The notes beneath the pieces are model-generated. The model saw only the letters and a program-made list of their open reading frames with translations. It made no database searches and was not told where the DNA came from. DNA of 64,000 bases from Homarus americanus (lineage: Eukaryota; Arthropoda; Malacostraca; Decapoda; Nephropidae). The translations under genes and the position numbers were made by a program. Of the stretch, positions 1 through 12,154 are shown one piece after another. The DNA lies in assembly GCF_018991925.1 (NCBI RefSeq), contig NW_024735503.1, positions 2,600,907 through 2,664,906 of the forward strand, written 5' to 3'. Numbering within the stretch: the first letter of the stretch is position 1; the number at the start of each line of letters is the position of its first letter.

Positions 1-428
1 TTCTCAAATATTAACCAAATTTGGGTGAAAAGTGAGGTCTCTTGTCTGTTTAGATGATAGATATCAAAGTCAATACCCAAATTCAAGCAATTTTATAAGA
101 GTTTGGTTATGTGAGTGAAGAAAAGAAAGGTGTTTGCTCAAGTAAATGAAAATTTCCATTATTTATCTTTATATAAAGTTAGTCTTAGGATCGTCGTCAG
201 AAGACCTAAATAAATTAAACACTGGCAGAAGTTACGGACAGAGTTAGACAGAATATATTCCGCCATCACTCAGCTGACACTTCGCGTAATTTTGGGAGCG
301 CAATAGCAAGTCGAGTGAAATTCTTTCGTAATATCTTTATTTCTTCCTTTTAGCCGCGAACTATTGAAAGACGTAGTTGATACTACATCAATGTAAATAA
401 TGAGTGCTTATAACTTTATACCGACAGA
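1..428. other. Intergenic, nothing recognised
   Basis: AT-rich unique-looking sequence without a convincing open frame, repeat or RNA gene. It directly precedes a decayed LINE fragment and may hold further unrecognisable parts of it. Confidence 0.6.
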
Positions 429-728
429 ATGTTCTCACATCCATTAATTGCTGCACATCTTTTAAGAAAATCACGAGTTACCAGCGAAAAAAAGATGATC
501 ATGGACTTTAAACAAAGATTTATCAGAAGACCCCAGATCTGGACCTTAGTAATACAGTCCTCAAACATGAACACAATACTAAATTTCTTGGCGTTATTGT
601 TGATGCTAAACTAAACTGGAGAAACCACATACAAGCCATTCACAGTAAACGGTGCGGTATCATGTATCACACTCGTCAGTCACTCACTTTTGAAGCAGCA
701 AAAGATATATACTGCTGTGTATGGTTCT
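429..728 (+). pseudogene. Non-LTR retrotransposon reverse transcriptase fragment (C-terminal part)
   Basis: From about 530 one frame reads through a stretch ending KFLGVIVDAKLNW followed by RNHI. This is the conserved block just after the catalytic palm of Jockey/CR1/I-like LINE reverse transcriptases (family pattern: FLGV-x-hydrophobic-D-x-x-L-x-W-x-x-H-I). It is followed by YHTRQSLTFEAAKDIY, matching the usual helix before the LIYYSLxYPYL motif, and it stops at a TAG at about 728. The upstream 429-530 part is in a different frame, so at least one frameshift is present. No YADD box, endonuclease or ORF1 is visible nearby. I read it as a short dead copy. The clade is not certain. Confidence 0.7.
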
Positions 729-2832
729 AGAGGAAAACCCTTCTGTACAATATTGAAGTAAATTGCTGCACGGTTAAAAAAGATCTGCCGAATTCAGCAA
801 GAGATATAGCTTTAAAGTTCAATGCGTAAGAAAGATTTTTATGGTGAAGTTATGTTGATCTTGGAGGTGGTTTATGTGTGTACTTTGAAGTAGAAATAAT
901 GAGGTTTTAGGAGCGTTCAGCTGTTGACGTAGGTTCTCTCTGAAGCTGACTGTATGATGAATAAAAGTTAACATTATCACTAAACGTTTCATTATGTGAT
1001 GCCATTTATATTGTTAATTTCCTGTCTAATAATACGATAAAGCCACAGTTTTTTCTTCACTATTTCAGGGTGTCACTAAAAATAATCATATACATGACAC
1101 AATGATATTCATTATTTTCAGGACATTGTTGTTATTGAGGCAAATGAAGTGAAACCAGTCAGTGTTAGAAACGAATTAACCTTGGTTCTATATTTTGAAA
1201 GCAACATTAAGTAATTTCTTTTGTTGCCACGACAGATATTGATCACCTTTGGGAAGGCTTACAGTTTCTGCAATTAGTAAGGATCGTTGCTCAATGGCTT
1301 ATAGTTAAGACTTCACCTACTTTTAAAAACAGTTTTAGATATGATATTCCATAACATTATATACTATTTCATCATTTGTAAGACTTGTGAAGGTGATGTA
1401 AAGTTGCTCTATGAAGTAGGACATTTACAGCTGCGTTTTCATCACGTGCCTGGGGGAAGTTTTCGCAAGTGACACCTCGTGTTCAATCATCTCGTGCACT
1501 ATATTTTTTTTTAATTTAGTGTTACAAATGAAATCTTACTGCTAGTATTTTTTAATTTGTTGACCAATACCAGCTCCACTTTCATCTTTGACCGTCTTGT
1601 AAAATCAAGATAAAGAACTTTGAAAAGTAACTGCCTTTTAGTTTGTCATCATGACGGAAATTTAATACAATAAATATTTTTATAAGGCTATTAAAACCAC
1701 CAACTTCTTTTAGGGAACTTATATCAAACAAGGGCGACAAAGCTTCCGTTGTTGGACTGTATAAGACTCAGATAAGGTGATATTTTTACTTCGTATTCAA
1801 CGCATCATTCGTTTGGTTACACAACAAAAAAGTCTCTTAACACTAAATTTTCTTACCAGTAACAGATTTCTCTCTTACCCCAAGGCCCTGTAGTGAGAAG
1901 ATAGAGTGAAATGTGACTACGTATTATTTTCTCTTCCCTGGACAGTACCCGACCTGACCTAACATTCATTCACTAATAAAGTTAGTAAATTTTGGTGTCC
2001 ATAAATTATATTGACAAGTAGAGACACCAGACCATTGCAGTCATCACGGTCACTCTCATACCATTTTAACTACATATCATGGTTAAGGTTTATCCCTCAA
2101 GAGTGATTTCATGTCATCCGCCTTAAAACACGAGTTACAACCGAACTCATCAACGCATTGCAAGAATTAATATATCAAGTTTTATTTCTGTTTCTCTGGT
2201 CAAAAGTTTAGCTGCAAACATGTTCTGTCTGTAAATTAAAACGACCAAGACGTCAACTTAAATACTGGTTCTCTGAGAGTAAAAAACCAAAGAAAAACAC
2301 ATCATTCCAACTCGTTTCTTGTACCATTGTGTCCATGTTGATAAAACAAAATAATATATTAATTATCAGGAAGTCTTACCCCTTAATGATGTGATGATTC
2401 TCTTCTGGTAATATCTAACTCGATAATGAAGCAATTTAAGCAGAAAGTAAATTGGGGATAATTAGGGGTGCTGGGTAATCAAGGAGGCAGTACCTGGGCC
2501 TAACAGACAACAGCTCCCTGACAATTAAACCCTGAATGGAGCCTAATGACCGTGACTTTTATAAACAAGTCTTATGGCCAGGCCTCCAAGACAACAAACG
2601 GAGTCCACAAAAATATATTACAAAGTTCCAAACACATTTAAAATTGTCAAAAGAAAAATATAAATGTGGTATAAATCCAGTGACGTTTCAAACACTATTA
2701 CTAACGCTACATTCAACATTAAAACATTTTAGTCTGAATTTTGACACTTTAAGATATATAAAGGATAATAGTGACCTAATGGTGTATCCAACTAAACATC
2801 GGAAACAGTAGAGGATGTGACGTGGATCTTAT
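729..2832. other. Intergenic, nothing recognised
   Basis: AT-rich sequence with no long open frame except 2536-2811 (+, 91 codons, lysine- and threonine-rich). That frame has no motif I recognise and no splice or promoter context that supports it. The first 100 bases may be residual LINE sequence. Confidence 0.6.
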
Positions 2833-3075
2833 GAGTGACTTGACCCCCTGAGTCGATAACTTGACCCCCTGAGTCGATAACTTGACCCCCTGAGTCGATA
2901 ACTTGACCCCCTGAGTCGATAACTTAACCCCAGACTACGATGACTTAACCCCTTGAGTACGATGACTTAACCCCTTGAGTACGATGACTTAACCTCCTGA
3001 GTACGATAAATTAACCCCCTTGAGTACGATGACTTAACCCCCTGAGTACGATGAATTAACCCCCTTGAGTACGAT
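2833..3075. repeat. Minisatellite, 21-22 bp unit, two subtypes
   Basis: About eleven head-to-tail units. The first four or five carry the core CTTGACCCCCTGAGTCGATAA (21 bp). The remaining units carry CTTAACCCCTTGAGTACGATGA-type units (22-23 bp). The switch from TCGATA to TACGATGA is abrupt, near 2935, which points to two successive local amplifications from diverged founders. Confidence 0.95.
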
Positions 3076-3400
3076 TTCTAAAACCTTTCAACAAGCTAAT
3101 CAGATCATTTGCCCAGGAACAGTAGACCTAAACCCGGAAAAAAGGGGATTTTTTATTTTTTTTTTAGGGAAGCTTCTCTGACGTCTACCTAACACCATGG
3201 AGTAAAGTCTCCCATAACTATCACTTTAGCAAATCTCAGAACCCAAAATGGCTTCCGTCACAATTCTACTTGTCACAGGTAAATGAATTTGGGGTCGCGT
3301 CCTGCCCCTAGTGGAGAGACACGGGAGATCATCCCCTTAGGCCACTCACATCACCACACTAAATTTTAGCGATCTTCAAAACTGTGGAAATGCATAAGGA

Positions 3401-3424
3401 ACGCACGCACGCACGCACGCACGC
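3401..3424. repeat. (ACGC)6 microsatellite
   Basis: Perfect tetranucleotide repeat, rich in CpG. The same motif class (GCGT on the other strand) recurs at 17155 and 25204. Confidence 0.97.
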
Positions 3425-5381
3425 AGAGAAAGTTTTATATATTATATTATCAGACAGGAGTGAAAGTGACCCCACAGAAGTCTTCAAGGGTCATTATAAG
3501 ATACATACGTTTAGGCAACTGTCCATTTTTCGCAAAAGACTGGCCTCTAAAGTGAGATATTTTGGCCATTTGTGAATATCCCGGTATCATGTTTTAGCGG
3601 GGTACGGAAGGCACTTGACAACTTGAAAAACAGATGCACCGTGTGGACGATAAAAATAAACATGGTGTGTGGTATGTCAAAGGGATGAGGAGAAATTGTT
3701 GAACGTCAACTCTTCAATGTTTATACGTAGGTGTGGACACACCATTTGTCCTCGTTGTAAATTATACAAAATAAATACACAGTTCAATCTGACCAAATAA
3801 TTCAGTTATGGGAACGTGTGTGCGTCAGCCAACATGTAAAACACAATAACCAAAATTCGTATCAGCTTGTGTGGGATAAACTGGAAACAATATTAGGATA
3901 AACGAGACGCATATGTAAATACTTAATTGAATTTAATATGAAAATCTGAAATAAAAGCTTTTAAAATCATTTAATTTACTTGTTGGCTGCACGCTGTACA
4001 GTCAGCCAAAATATTGTCTCGTCTCTAAGGGAAGTATTATATGTTTGAGTAAAAACATGCGTCATACTTATTAAGATGCTACCAACTTTGGTGAATAGTT
4101 CTCCTGTCGCACTCCCTCGACACCTTCAGGTGATTTACAGGCGACCGGGAGACGAAAATAGAGTCATAAGAAAATGCGAAGCGTCTAATGACATAGGAAC
4201 ATTAATTGAACGAAGATGACATTGGCCATCATCGAGGGAATATGTAAGCTGTGAAAATGTGGAGAAAAAGGTTTCAGCCAACCTTAATAGTTTGCCAAAT
4301 TATTGAAATTATACTTATTTATTTAACAAGGAAGAATTAAATTTGGAATAATACTAGTACTTCAGGTAGTCGATCACTATAGACAACTTTGTAACAATAT
4401 CTGAAAATTCATGGGAGATCGTCTTCAAAAGATTAATATGCAGTGTAAGAACAAATTATCTCTGATTGAGACTCGCTGGACTGAGAATTATGGTGTGACA
4501 CAGGACTAGACTGAGTCCTGTTGTGCCTGATCTTTTATGATGACGAGATCATATTGCTTCTTGTAATAAAACACAACTACTATAGTAGCAGTTTCTTCTT
4601 GGTAATATTCTACACACATCTCCATGGCAATACTGTATAATGCAACATGAAATATATGTAGACTTTACTATGAAACAGCTGAAATATGCTTGTATTGAGT
4701 TAACTTTGGCTGAACAATAAAAAACTACTGCAAAATAATGGAGAAAAAAAGTCTAATGCAATAGTGACGCAACTCAGAAACGTTACTGAACTGTGTGTGC
4801 AGGTAAATGATGACCTAACTACTGTATATAGTGAAGGTGGACGAGTGCACTGTCAGGTTAAACATACAATGTGCTGTATCAACACCCCCTCGTGGGTAAT
4901 AATGCCTAGGGACCCACTTTCCCTTCAGGACGATTGCCATATGTAAATAATTTTTATGTTCTTTGTTATAGGACTTTTTTTAAAGAGTTGGTTATCAACT
5001 AATATCAAATCTTCTCCATTGCACATATTCATACTGTGAAATATTGAGTCTGAATAATATATTCAACAATAGGAGAATGACTATTACTAAAAAAATTAAC
5101 GTCACAAAAACAAAAGAATTCTGATCATAGTTGGGGTGAATAATGGCCAGGGTTAAGTACCAGTCAGCCTAAAGTCACCTCCCAATTTCTTCCCCTTTGT
5201 CATCACCACAAGAGCTGGACATCTGCAAATATATTTGAGCAGTTGTGACTTAAATTTTCAGTGATAGGATGAACAACAAACGTGAGATAGTTGATAGGTC
5301 TTCACCACGACCTATCATCTGCTGCAGTCGGCCAGATAAGTTAGCAGACACCCAACAAGATGTACCAGTAACTGTCACTTA
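3425..5381. other. Intergenic, nothing recognised
   Basis: Unique-looking AT-rich sequence. Short open frames (for example 4764-4946 +) show no family motif. No transposon termini were found. Confidence 0.6.
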
Positions 5382-5940
5382 AACGAGGCCCACCCTACCC
5401 CCTGCTGCCACTCCTCGAGGCCTACCCTACCCCCTGCTGCCACTCCTCGAGGCCTACCCTACCCCCTGCTGCCACTCCTCGAGGCCTACCCTACCCCCTG
5501 CTGCCACTCCTCGAGCCACTCCTCGCCTACCCCTACCCCCTGCTGCCACTCCTCGAGGCCTACCCTACCCCCTGCTGCCACTCCTCCCTACCCTACCCCC
5601 TGCTGCCACTCCTCCGAGGCCTGCTGCTGCCACTCCTCCAGGCCCACCCTACCCCTGCTGCCACTCCTCGAGGCCCCCCTACCCCCTGCTGCCACTCCTC
5701 GAGGCCTACCCCACCCCTGCTGCCACTCCTCGAGGCCTACCCTACCCCCTGCTCCTCGAGGCCTACCCTACCTGCTAGGGCCCACCCTACCCCCCTGCTG
5801 CCACTCCTCGAGGCCCACCCCACCCCCTGCTGCCCTCCTCAGCCCACCTACCCCTGCTGCCACCCCCTACCTGCTGCCACCTACCCACCCCTACCCCCTG
5901 CTGCCACTCCCGAGGCCTACCCCTACCCCCTACTCCTCCC
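5382..5940. repeat. Decaying minisatellite, about 33 bp unit (CTACCCCCTGCTGCCACTCC)
   Basis: About seventeen units built from CTACCCTACCCCCTGCTGCC plus ACTCCTCGAGG. Early copies are nearly identical, and copies from about 5510 onward lose internal blocks of 1-20 bp. The strand is strongly C-rich (G-rich on the other strand). It contains repeated XhoI-like CTCGAG sites. There is no continuous open frame. Confidence 0.95.
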
Positions 5941-6303
5941 GCCAACCGTCTTACCCTACACTTTTACCAACCATTACCTTTACATTATTACCAGATCGAT
6001 TGTCTTACCCTATAATTGTTGGGTCTGGGAACATATTTGGTGCTACATTCTCTGTAAATTTTACCAGGTATGCAAAGTCCTCTTATATTAGAGGACTTCT
6101 TGTAATGACGAGGAACTGAGAAAAGGTTGTCAGATGGATATATTTCTTCACAACAGAGAAAAGTCGTAAAGGTTTTAAATAAGAATGGCTTCTTAGTACA
6201 GACCTACCACTGTGTAGTTAACCTTATATTTTATAGTAAATCAGGGACACGATTACAACCTGATCAGCTGAGCTCGTACTGTACATATATCATTGTCTTA
6301 ATA

Positions 6304-6305
<2 letters not shown>
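5941..6305. other. Intergenic, nothing recognised
   Basis: Short spacer between a minisatellite and a (GT)n tract. A frame that opens at 6127 continues only because (GT)n is stop-free. Confidence 0.6.

Positions 6306-6306
<1 letters not shown>

Positions 6307-6364
<58 letters not shown>
6307..6364. repeat. (GT)n microsatellite, about 29 units
   Basis: Uninterrupted GT dinucleotides. The reading frames of 137 and 67 codons that cross it are artefacts of the repeat. Confidence 0.98.
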
Positions 6365-6366
<2 letters not shown>

Positions 6367-6699
6367 AAGGAGCAGCATGACAGAGCTACAGCCCACAAGC
6401 TACAACAGCCTCTCCGACACACGACCCACAACTCCGGTAACGACGCTGGAAAACTGCTTTTGGAAGCAATTTCCGCTGTGTCAGCATATATCAGCCAAGA
6501 AACTTATCCCTTAATAAACTGTATGAGGTCCGGGGAATAGAACTCCTGCGGGAATATTGTGAGCAGGAGAAGCCAGGAAGAGTTTATGAACGATCATGTT
6601 GACCCAGGGCGGTGGGCCTCTCGACTAACAAATTTCATATATATTGTAATAAGCTGTGCTGAAGTTTGTAATTCGGTATGAGTAGGATTATCTATTCTA

Positions 6700-6812
6700 T
6701 TTATCCCCCCTCTTCTTTCTTCCCCTCTCGTCCCCCTCTCATCCTCCCTCTCATCCTCCCTCTCATCCTCCCCTCTCATCCCCCTCTCATCCTCTCTCTC
6801 ATCCTCCCTATT
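6700..6812. repeat. Pyrimidine-rich repeat, TCATCCTCCCTC unit
   Basis: About nine imperfect copies of a 12-bp CTCATCCTCCCT-like unit on a pure C/T strand. The minus-strand frame across it (REDERED-type) is only the repeat translated. Confidence 0.9.
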
Positions 6813-8547
6813 GCTTCCCCCCGGTGAGTTGTATGTTAGTAAACACCTTTGTGTGTGTATTATCATCAAAGCAGCCAACAGCTAAACAAGTGTAAATATG
6901 ATAAACTTGGTAAATATACAGTGTAACAATATAATAAAATGAAAAAGGTGCAGTAAAAAAAAGTACTAGAAATTCAAGTTCAGCAGAAAATGGAAACAGT
7001 GGAAAGAATATAGGAGATATCTACGACTTGTGTACGGTTCTCTGGGTTTAATGTGGGTTGGGTGTCGAGCCGCAGCTTACGTACGAGGAAAACATAGGTG
7101 CAAGAGGACAGCCATGGTAAGGGTGGTGCAGCATGACGGTCTGAAGCAGTTGAGAGGGCCAATGGACTGGGTGTGTTGGGTGCAGGAGTAGGATGAGAAA
7201 AAATTTTTGCCTATCGTTTTGTGTATTTTTTCTTGAATTTTATTGTTTGTCGTAATTAATAGACATAATTTAAAAAAAAAGAGAGATGTTGGTGTGTTTG
7301 GGAACTGTATGGCTTGTATCCTCTTAACTTCAAACGTAAGAACTCCAAAGGTCACGAGAATGTGATTGATGTGGAAAAGTTGACGAAAGAATTGGTAAGT
7401 TTGTGTTTGGTCTTGAATAGGGATTTTTGTTTTAATATTTTGAAACATCTTAATATACATATGCAGTAACCAGAGCAGTTTATTTTGAATTGGTTGATGG
7501 TTTAACTACTTCCGTTTGTTTCTTGTTTGAGGTGTTTCGTAGATTTTGTGGACGTAGTTCATACCCGAGATATCTTTATTTATACTTTTTTTTTCACTCA
7601 ATTCTTGAAAGTTAGTATTTTCAAGCCGTAATATATTTACATATATTAAATTTGGCATTAAAGTGAACAGTTATATAGTATATGGATTGATCTGTGATAT
7701 ATCAATAATATTATGTAAGAGTCAATGACCTGGAAGAGGTGGGGGGGCTTGTACCATCAGTTAAACTAAATCGGCTTTAGTAGGTAGCTGATGACACACT
7801 GCCTGCCTTACCTCGTATCATCCTCATCTCTTTCATCTTGTGGCTGGTGACACACTACCTGCCACACCTTATACCGCCCTCCGTCCTGGCGTCAGCTGGC
7901 TCCTTCTCACCGCCCTGGTGGTGTGACAGGATCATGTGTTGTTCTCGATAATAGAGTCGTGGGTGATGGATTATTCTAAAGACACAAGACATTAATTACC
8001 TTAGCCAGGCTTCTTGAGCGTCATTGTGAACTGAAGACTAATTAAACACCATTGTGATGAAGTTATCTGATAGAGCCATTTTATATGAAGTAGAAACCTT
8101 ACCTCACAGTAGTCATGGTGCATTGTGTACCTGTCCTACCTGACTGATTGATGCATTTTGCGATTGAGAGATGATTCTGTAAATGTGGCTTAACGGAACC
8201 AATTATTATTCCGCTGCCTCATCTTTGAACTTGATTGCCATCCAAGTTTCTTATAATAAAAAACTAACATATTTCTACAAAGCTTTTCTCTAATTTTCTC
8301 TAAACTATCAATATTCAAATGGGAATCTTCATCAATAATCAACTTTTTTTTTATTCTCCAAAAGTCATTATGGTTTAATCCTGCTATGGCGAAATAATAT
8401 TTTACCATAAAGAGACCTACGCGATGAGGGTCTATAACCAGTTGTAAATAATCTTTCTGGTAATTAGATACATATGTAAAGCCTCCGGTACTTACCAGCT
8501 TATAGCTCATGGGCTCCGAACCCCCACCAACCCCCTTCTTTATACCC
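6813..8547. other. Intergenic, nothing firm
   Basis: No recognised family. There is a small internal duplication: the string TGACACACT followed by CCTGCC occurs at about 7791 and again at about 7848. A minus-strand open frame lies at 8190-8609 (see findings). Confidence 0.55.
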
Positions 8548-8622
8548 GCCACAGTTATAGCCCCACTTACTGACTGTGGCATGACGCCCACAGTTATAGT
8601 CCCACTCAATGACTGTGGCTAA
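8548..8622. repeat. Tandemly duplicated small hairpin
   Basis: Two copies about 38 bp apart of a 32-bp unit that starts CCACAGTTATAG and ends GACTGTGG. Within each copy the CCACAGT start and the ACTGTGG end are perfect reverse complements, so each unit can fold into a 7-bp stem. Confidence 0.8.
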
Positions 8623-8794
8623 AATACACAACATTTTCGTGGCGTGAATGAGGCTGTGGGAGGAGTGGGGGAGCGAGGAAGTAGTTTCAGGGTAATATCC
8701 TGCTCTTTGACGAGCTTCCCCTTCCTTCATCAATTTGAAATTCATTTTCAAATGTTAGGAACCATTGTGGGAAATTTATATTTTTTTGTATTAA

Positions 8795-8796
8795 AA

Positions 8797-8847
<51 letters not shown>
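8795..8847. repeat. (CA)n microsatellite
   Basis: ACACACATACACAC followed by uninterrupted CA to 8847, with a single T interruption near the start. Confidence 0.98.
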
Positions 8848-9009
8848 TAAATACGAAATAACGCTTTAATAATGTCGTATAATTATGTGTATTGCATTGT
8901 CTCTCCGTCGACGATGGTCAGGATGATTGTCTTGAGTAATATTCCAGGTGCGTAGTTCTCATTTATGTAAATAATAAACTGTGATAATTGGGGTCTACGT
9001 TAAGGGTTT

Positions 9010-9095
9010 CCTACTCTTCCTCCTTCCCTTCTTCATCCTCCTCCTCCTCCTTCCTTCCTTTCCCTCTTCCTCCTCCTCCTCGCTCTTCCCCACTA
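9010..9095. repeat. Pyrimidine tract, CTT/CTC-rich
   Basis: Dense TCCTCC and TTCCTT runs on one strand. A nearby 107-codon frame starts with a Ser/Pro-rich translation of this tract and is not credible as a gene. Confidence 0.85.
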
Positions 9096-10587
9096 TACCC
9101 AGGAGCCAAGTCTTCTCTCACTGACACACGGTCATACAGAATTTCCATAACCAGATTTACCTGGTCTGATTTTCTTTGCCGGAGAAATTGGATTTACCAG
9201 GGTGGAATGCTTCCCCTGGCTGGCAGAGCTTGCCCTTCTGTACTCAGCAGCTCAACCACAAAATTGCTAATTAGAGTCATTTTACTGCCTTTATTGGCCG
9301 TAGCTTTGTGAATGTGATATAGTCCAAAACACGCCCAGCAGACTCGAAGCTTCGGGTACATTGGAGGCCTAGAAAAGACATAATGTGGGGTATTGATAAT
9401 CTCGTTTTAGCTCTTTGGGAATAGATTAAAATGATTGCCCAGTTTTCCGACATCTTACAGTCTATGTATTAATATAAGTGCAGTTCATTATATCATTATT
9501 TTCGTTATTACATTTTCATTGTTGTAATAACAAGAAAAAATATCTGAAGAACCATAAAATTTCAAAGTGTTTGGACAGTAATAAGGAATAACTGAGATTT
9601 ATACCTGCTCCAGCATGAGTAATGAGAATGAAAAAGAAGTGTAGACACTCGCGTCTAATCAATGCCGCTATGATGAGAACGTGAAATATTAATCGTCTTT
9701 AATTTCACTATGCATACCAGATGGTCACAGGAGAGGTATGTGAAACAGATTCTCATACAGTCTCGATTTATTTGTTGTATCTTCCTTAAACGTTGAATCT
9801 TTGTATCGAGGATTGTAAGGCTTCTGAATTAAGTCTGGTTGCATACATAGAGCCATCGGGCGTTTTACGTAGTCGACATAAAATTTATTCACCGTAACAC
9901 ACTACGTTTTTACATCCAGTTTGTTGAATGTTGATGTGCAGAATATTCTATTGCATCATTTCAACTTCGACTTATGACTTGTTCTAGGTTAACCCGAAAA
10001 CATGTGTGTTCATGTGCAGTTATCCCTCATCCTCCAGCACACTCTCTAGTTCAGTAACAATAACAAAAAATTATGTTCTCGTCGCATTTTCTTTTAATAA
10101 TGACTTTTCCTTGAGGTGGAAATATGTGTGTTGGGGGTAGAGGGGGGTGAGACAGTGTTGTTAAGATGGTTGTCAGTGCCACTTCCAGCATATAATTTCC
10201 TCTACTAACTTTCCTCCTGACCCTTTAGGTAAACCCTTAAAGGTTATAACGACATCTTTCTTTTCCATTATTTACTCACCTTGGCACTTTGTTCTTGTCT
10301 AAGTATCACTCAACCTTACCTGTTCAGCCTAGTAAACCGATTTCCTTGGAGTCTTTCTATCCAAATCTTGAAACTATTTTCTCTATGCAGCCTTGTTATC
10401 TCGGCAATAGTACCATCCTTTGGCAGCTTACATTCTTGGTTTTATACTTAGGGAAGGTTTGTCCTGCCAGTCCATTGCACACTGGGGCAGCACAATAGGA
10501 GGGCGGTGTCGTAAAGCAAAATTTATGTTGGCGTTGGTGCTGTGGAGGTGCGGCCCAGCCATTGGCACGACCTAGGGATGCCATCCA
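9096..10587. other. Intergenic, nothing recognised
   Basis: Unique-looking AT-rich sequence. No TE termini, RNA gene or coding signature. Confidence 0.6.
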
Positions 10588-11402
10588 ACACTGAGGCACC
10601 TACTGGCAACACATTCCTCTGCTCCCACCCTGCTGGCAACACATTCCTCTGCTCCCACCCTACTGGCAACACACTCCTCTGCTCCCACCCTACTAACACA
10701 TTCCTCTGCTCCCACCCTGCTGGCCACCTCCTCTCCCACCCTGCTGGCACATGCTCCTCTGCTCACCCTGCTGGCAGCTGCTCCTCTGCTCCCCACCCTG
10801 CTGGCAACACACTCCTCTGCTCCCACCCCTGCTGTAGCACAGTCCTCTGCTCCCACCTGCTACTCCCTCTCTCCCCACCCTGCTGGCCACACTCCTCTGC
10901 TCCCATGCTGCTGGCAACACATTCCTCTGCTCCCACCCCTGCTGGCAACACTCCCTCTGCTCCCACCCTGCTGGCCTTCTCCTCTGCTCCCCACCCTGCT
11001 GGCAACACACCTCCTCACCCTGCTGGCAACACATCCTCTGTTCCCCACCCTGCCCAGCAACACACTCCTCTGTTTCCCCACCCTGCACACTCCTCTGTTC
11101 CCCACCCTGCACTTCTCCTCTGTTCACCTGCTGGCAACACACTCCTCTGTTCCCACACTGTTAGCAACACACTCCTCTGTTCCCCACCCTGCTGCAACAC
11201 ACTCTGTCCCCACCCTGCACAACACTCCTCTGCTCCCATACTGACATTCCTCTGCTCATACCTCCTCTGCTCCCACCCTAACACTCCCTGTTCCCCACCT
11301 GCTGGCAACACCTCCTCTGCTCCACCACCCACATCTCCTCTGTTCCCACCCTGCTGGCAACACACTCCTCTGTTCCCACACTATTGACAACACACTCCTT
11401 GA
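10588..11402. repeat. Minisatellite, about 30 bp unit (TGCTGGCAACACATTCCTCT + GCTCCCACCC)
   Basis: About 28 degenerate units. The full unit is 30 bp, so it can read as a 10-residue repeat in three plus frames, giving a 281-codon frame, and the minus strand also has several open frames. Many units have lost blocks of 3-15 bp (often the TGGCAACACA part), which shifts the frame repeatedly. This argues against any coding constraint. The last units (about 11330-11400) drift to GTTCCCACACTATT before the array ends. Confidence 0.95.
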
Positions 11403-11510
11403 TTCTCACACTTCTCCTTTGAGAAGTTACTGTAAATAAGATATTTAAACCTAGAAAGTAAATAATATTTACGAGATGCCAAATGATGTTGCTAAACAAA
11501 TAATACAACT

Positions 11511-11781
11511 AAATATTTTGTTGTCATTATTTACGAACAGTTACAACATGATTTTGAATTTCGTTAGAGTTCACAAATATAGGATTGTTGCTGGTTTATA
11601 TGCCTTTCTCGCCAAACTAATTATCGAGATAATCAATAGTGTGTTTTAAGTTAGGTACAGTGGTGTAGCAGTCAAGGCATATCTTGTAGCTCATATTGTT
11701 ACAAAGGTTTATATGTCCTATATTATATATGTCAGCTTCTTATATCGTTTAAGTTCCTCTGAGCCTAGAAGACAAATCTTT
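11511..11781. repeat. Direct duplication, copy 1
   Basis: This 271-bp segment is repeated at 11891-12154. Shared blocks in order include TTGAATT...AGAGTTCACAAAT, AAGGCATATCTT, TTACAAAGGTT, TATATGTCCTA, ATTATATATGTC and TATCGTTTAAGTTCCTCTG. I estimate by eye roughly 80 percent identity, with many 1-10 bp indels. Confidence 0.9.
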
Positions 11782-11890
11782 ATTTTCTTGTTGTTTCCTC
11801 ACCGCGTAAACTTTTCAACTTTAAATCAGGTTTTTCAGAAATTTGTTTTAGTGAGCAACCAACTCTAGCTGTAACTCCATTCTCAGGAAA

Positions 11891-12154
11891 AATAATTTTG
11901 TTGATCATTATTTCCTTTTACAAAAAATACAACAGATTTTGAATTAGAGTTCACAAATAAGGATAATGTTCTGTTTTATCCTTTTCGCCTTAAACTAATT
12001 TCGAGAAATCAAAGTGTGTTAGTAAGAGGTACAGTGGGTGAGCTACAAGGCATATCTTACAAGCTCATATATGTTACAAAGGTTATATATGTCCTAAAAT
12101 ATTATATATGTCATTATATCGTTTAAGTTCCTCTGGCCTGAAAGACAAACATTA
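11891..12154. repeat. Direct duplication, copy 2
   Basis: Same block order as 11511-11781, separated from it by about 109 bp. The differences are mostly small deletions rather than substitutions. No terminal repeats or coding frame explain it, so an old segmental tandem duplication or two copies of an unknown repeat are both possible. Confidence 0.9.

Noticed and set aside
10542..11387. Long open frames (281 codons plus, several minus) suggesting a repeat protein
   Set aside because: They arise from a 30-bp stop-free repeat. Frequent out-of-frame deletions between units and open frames on both strands show no coding constraint.
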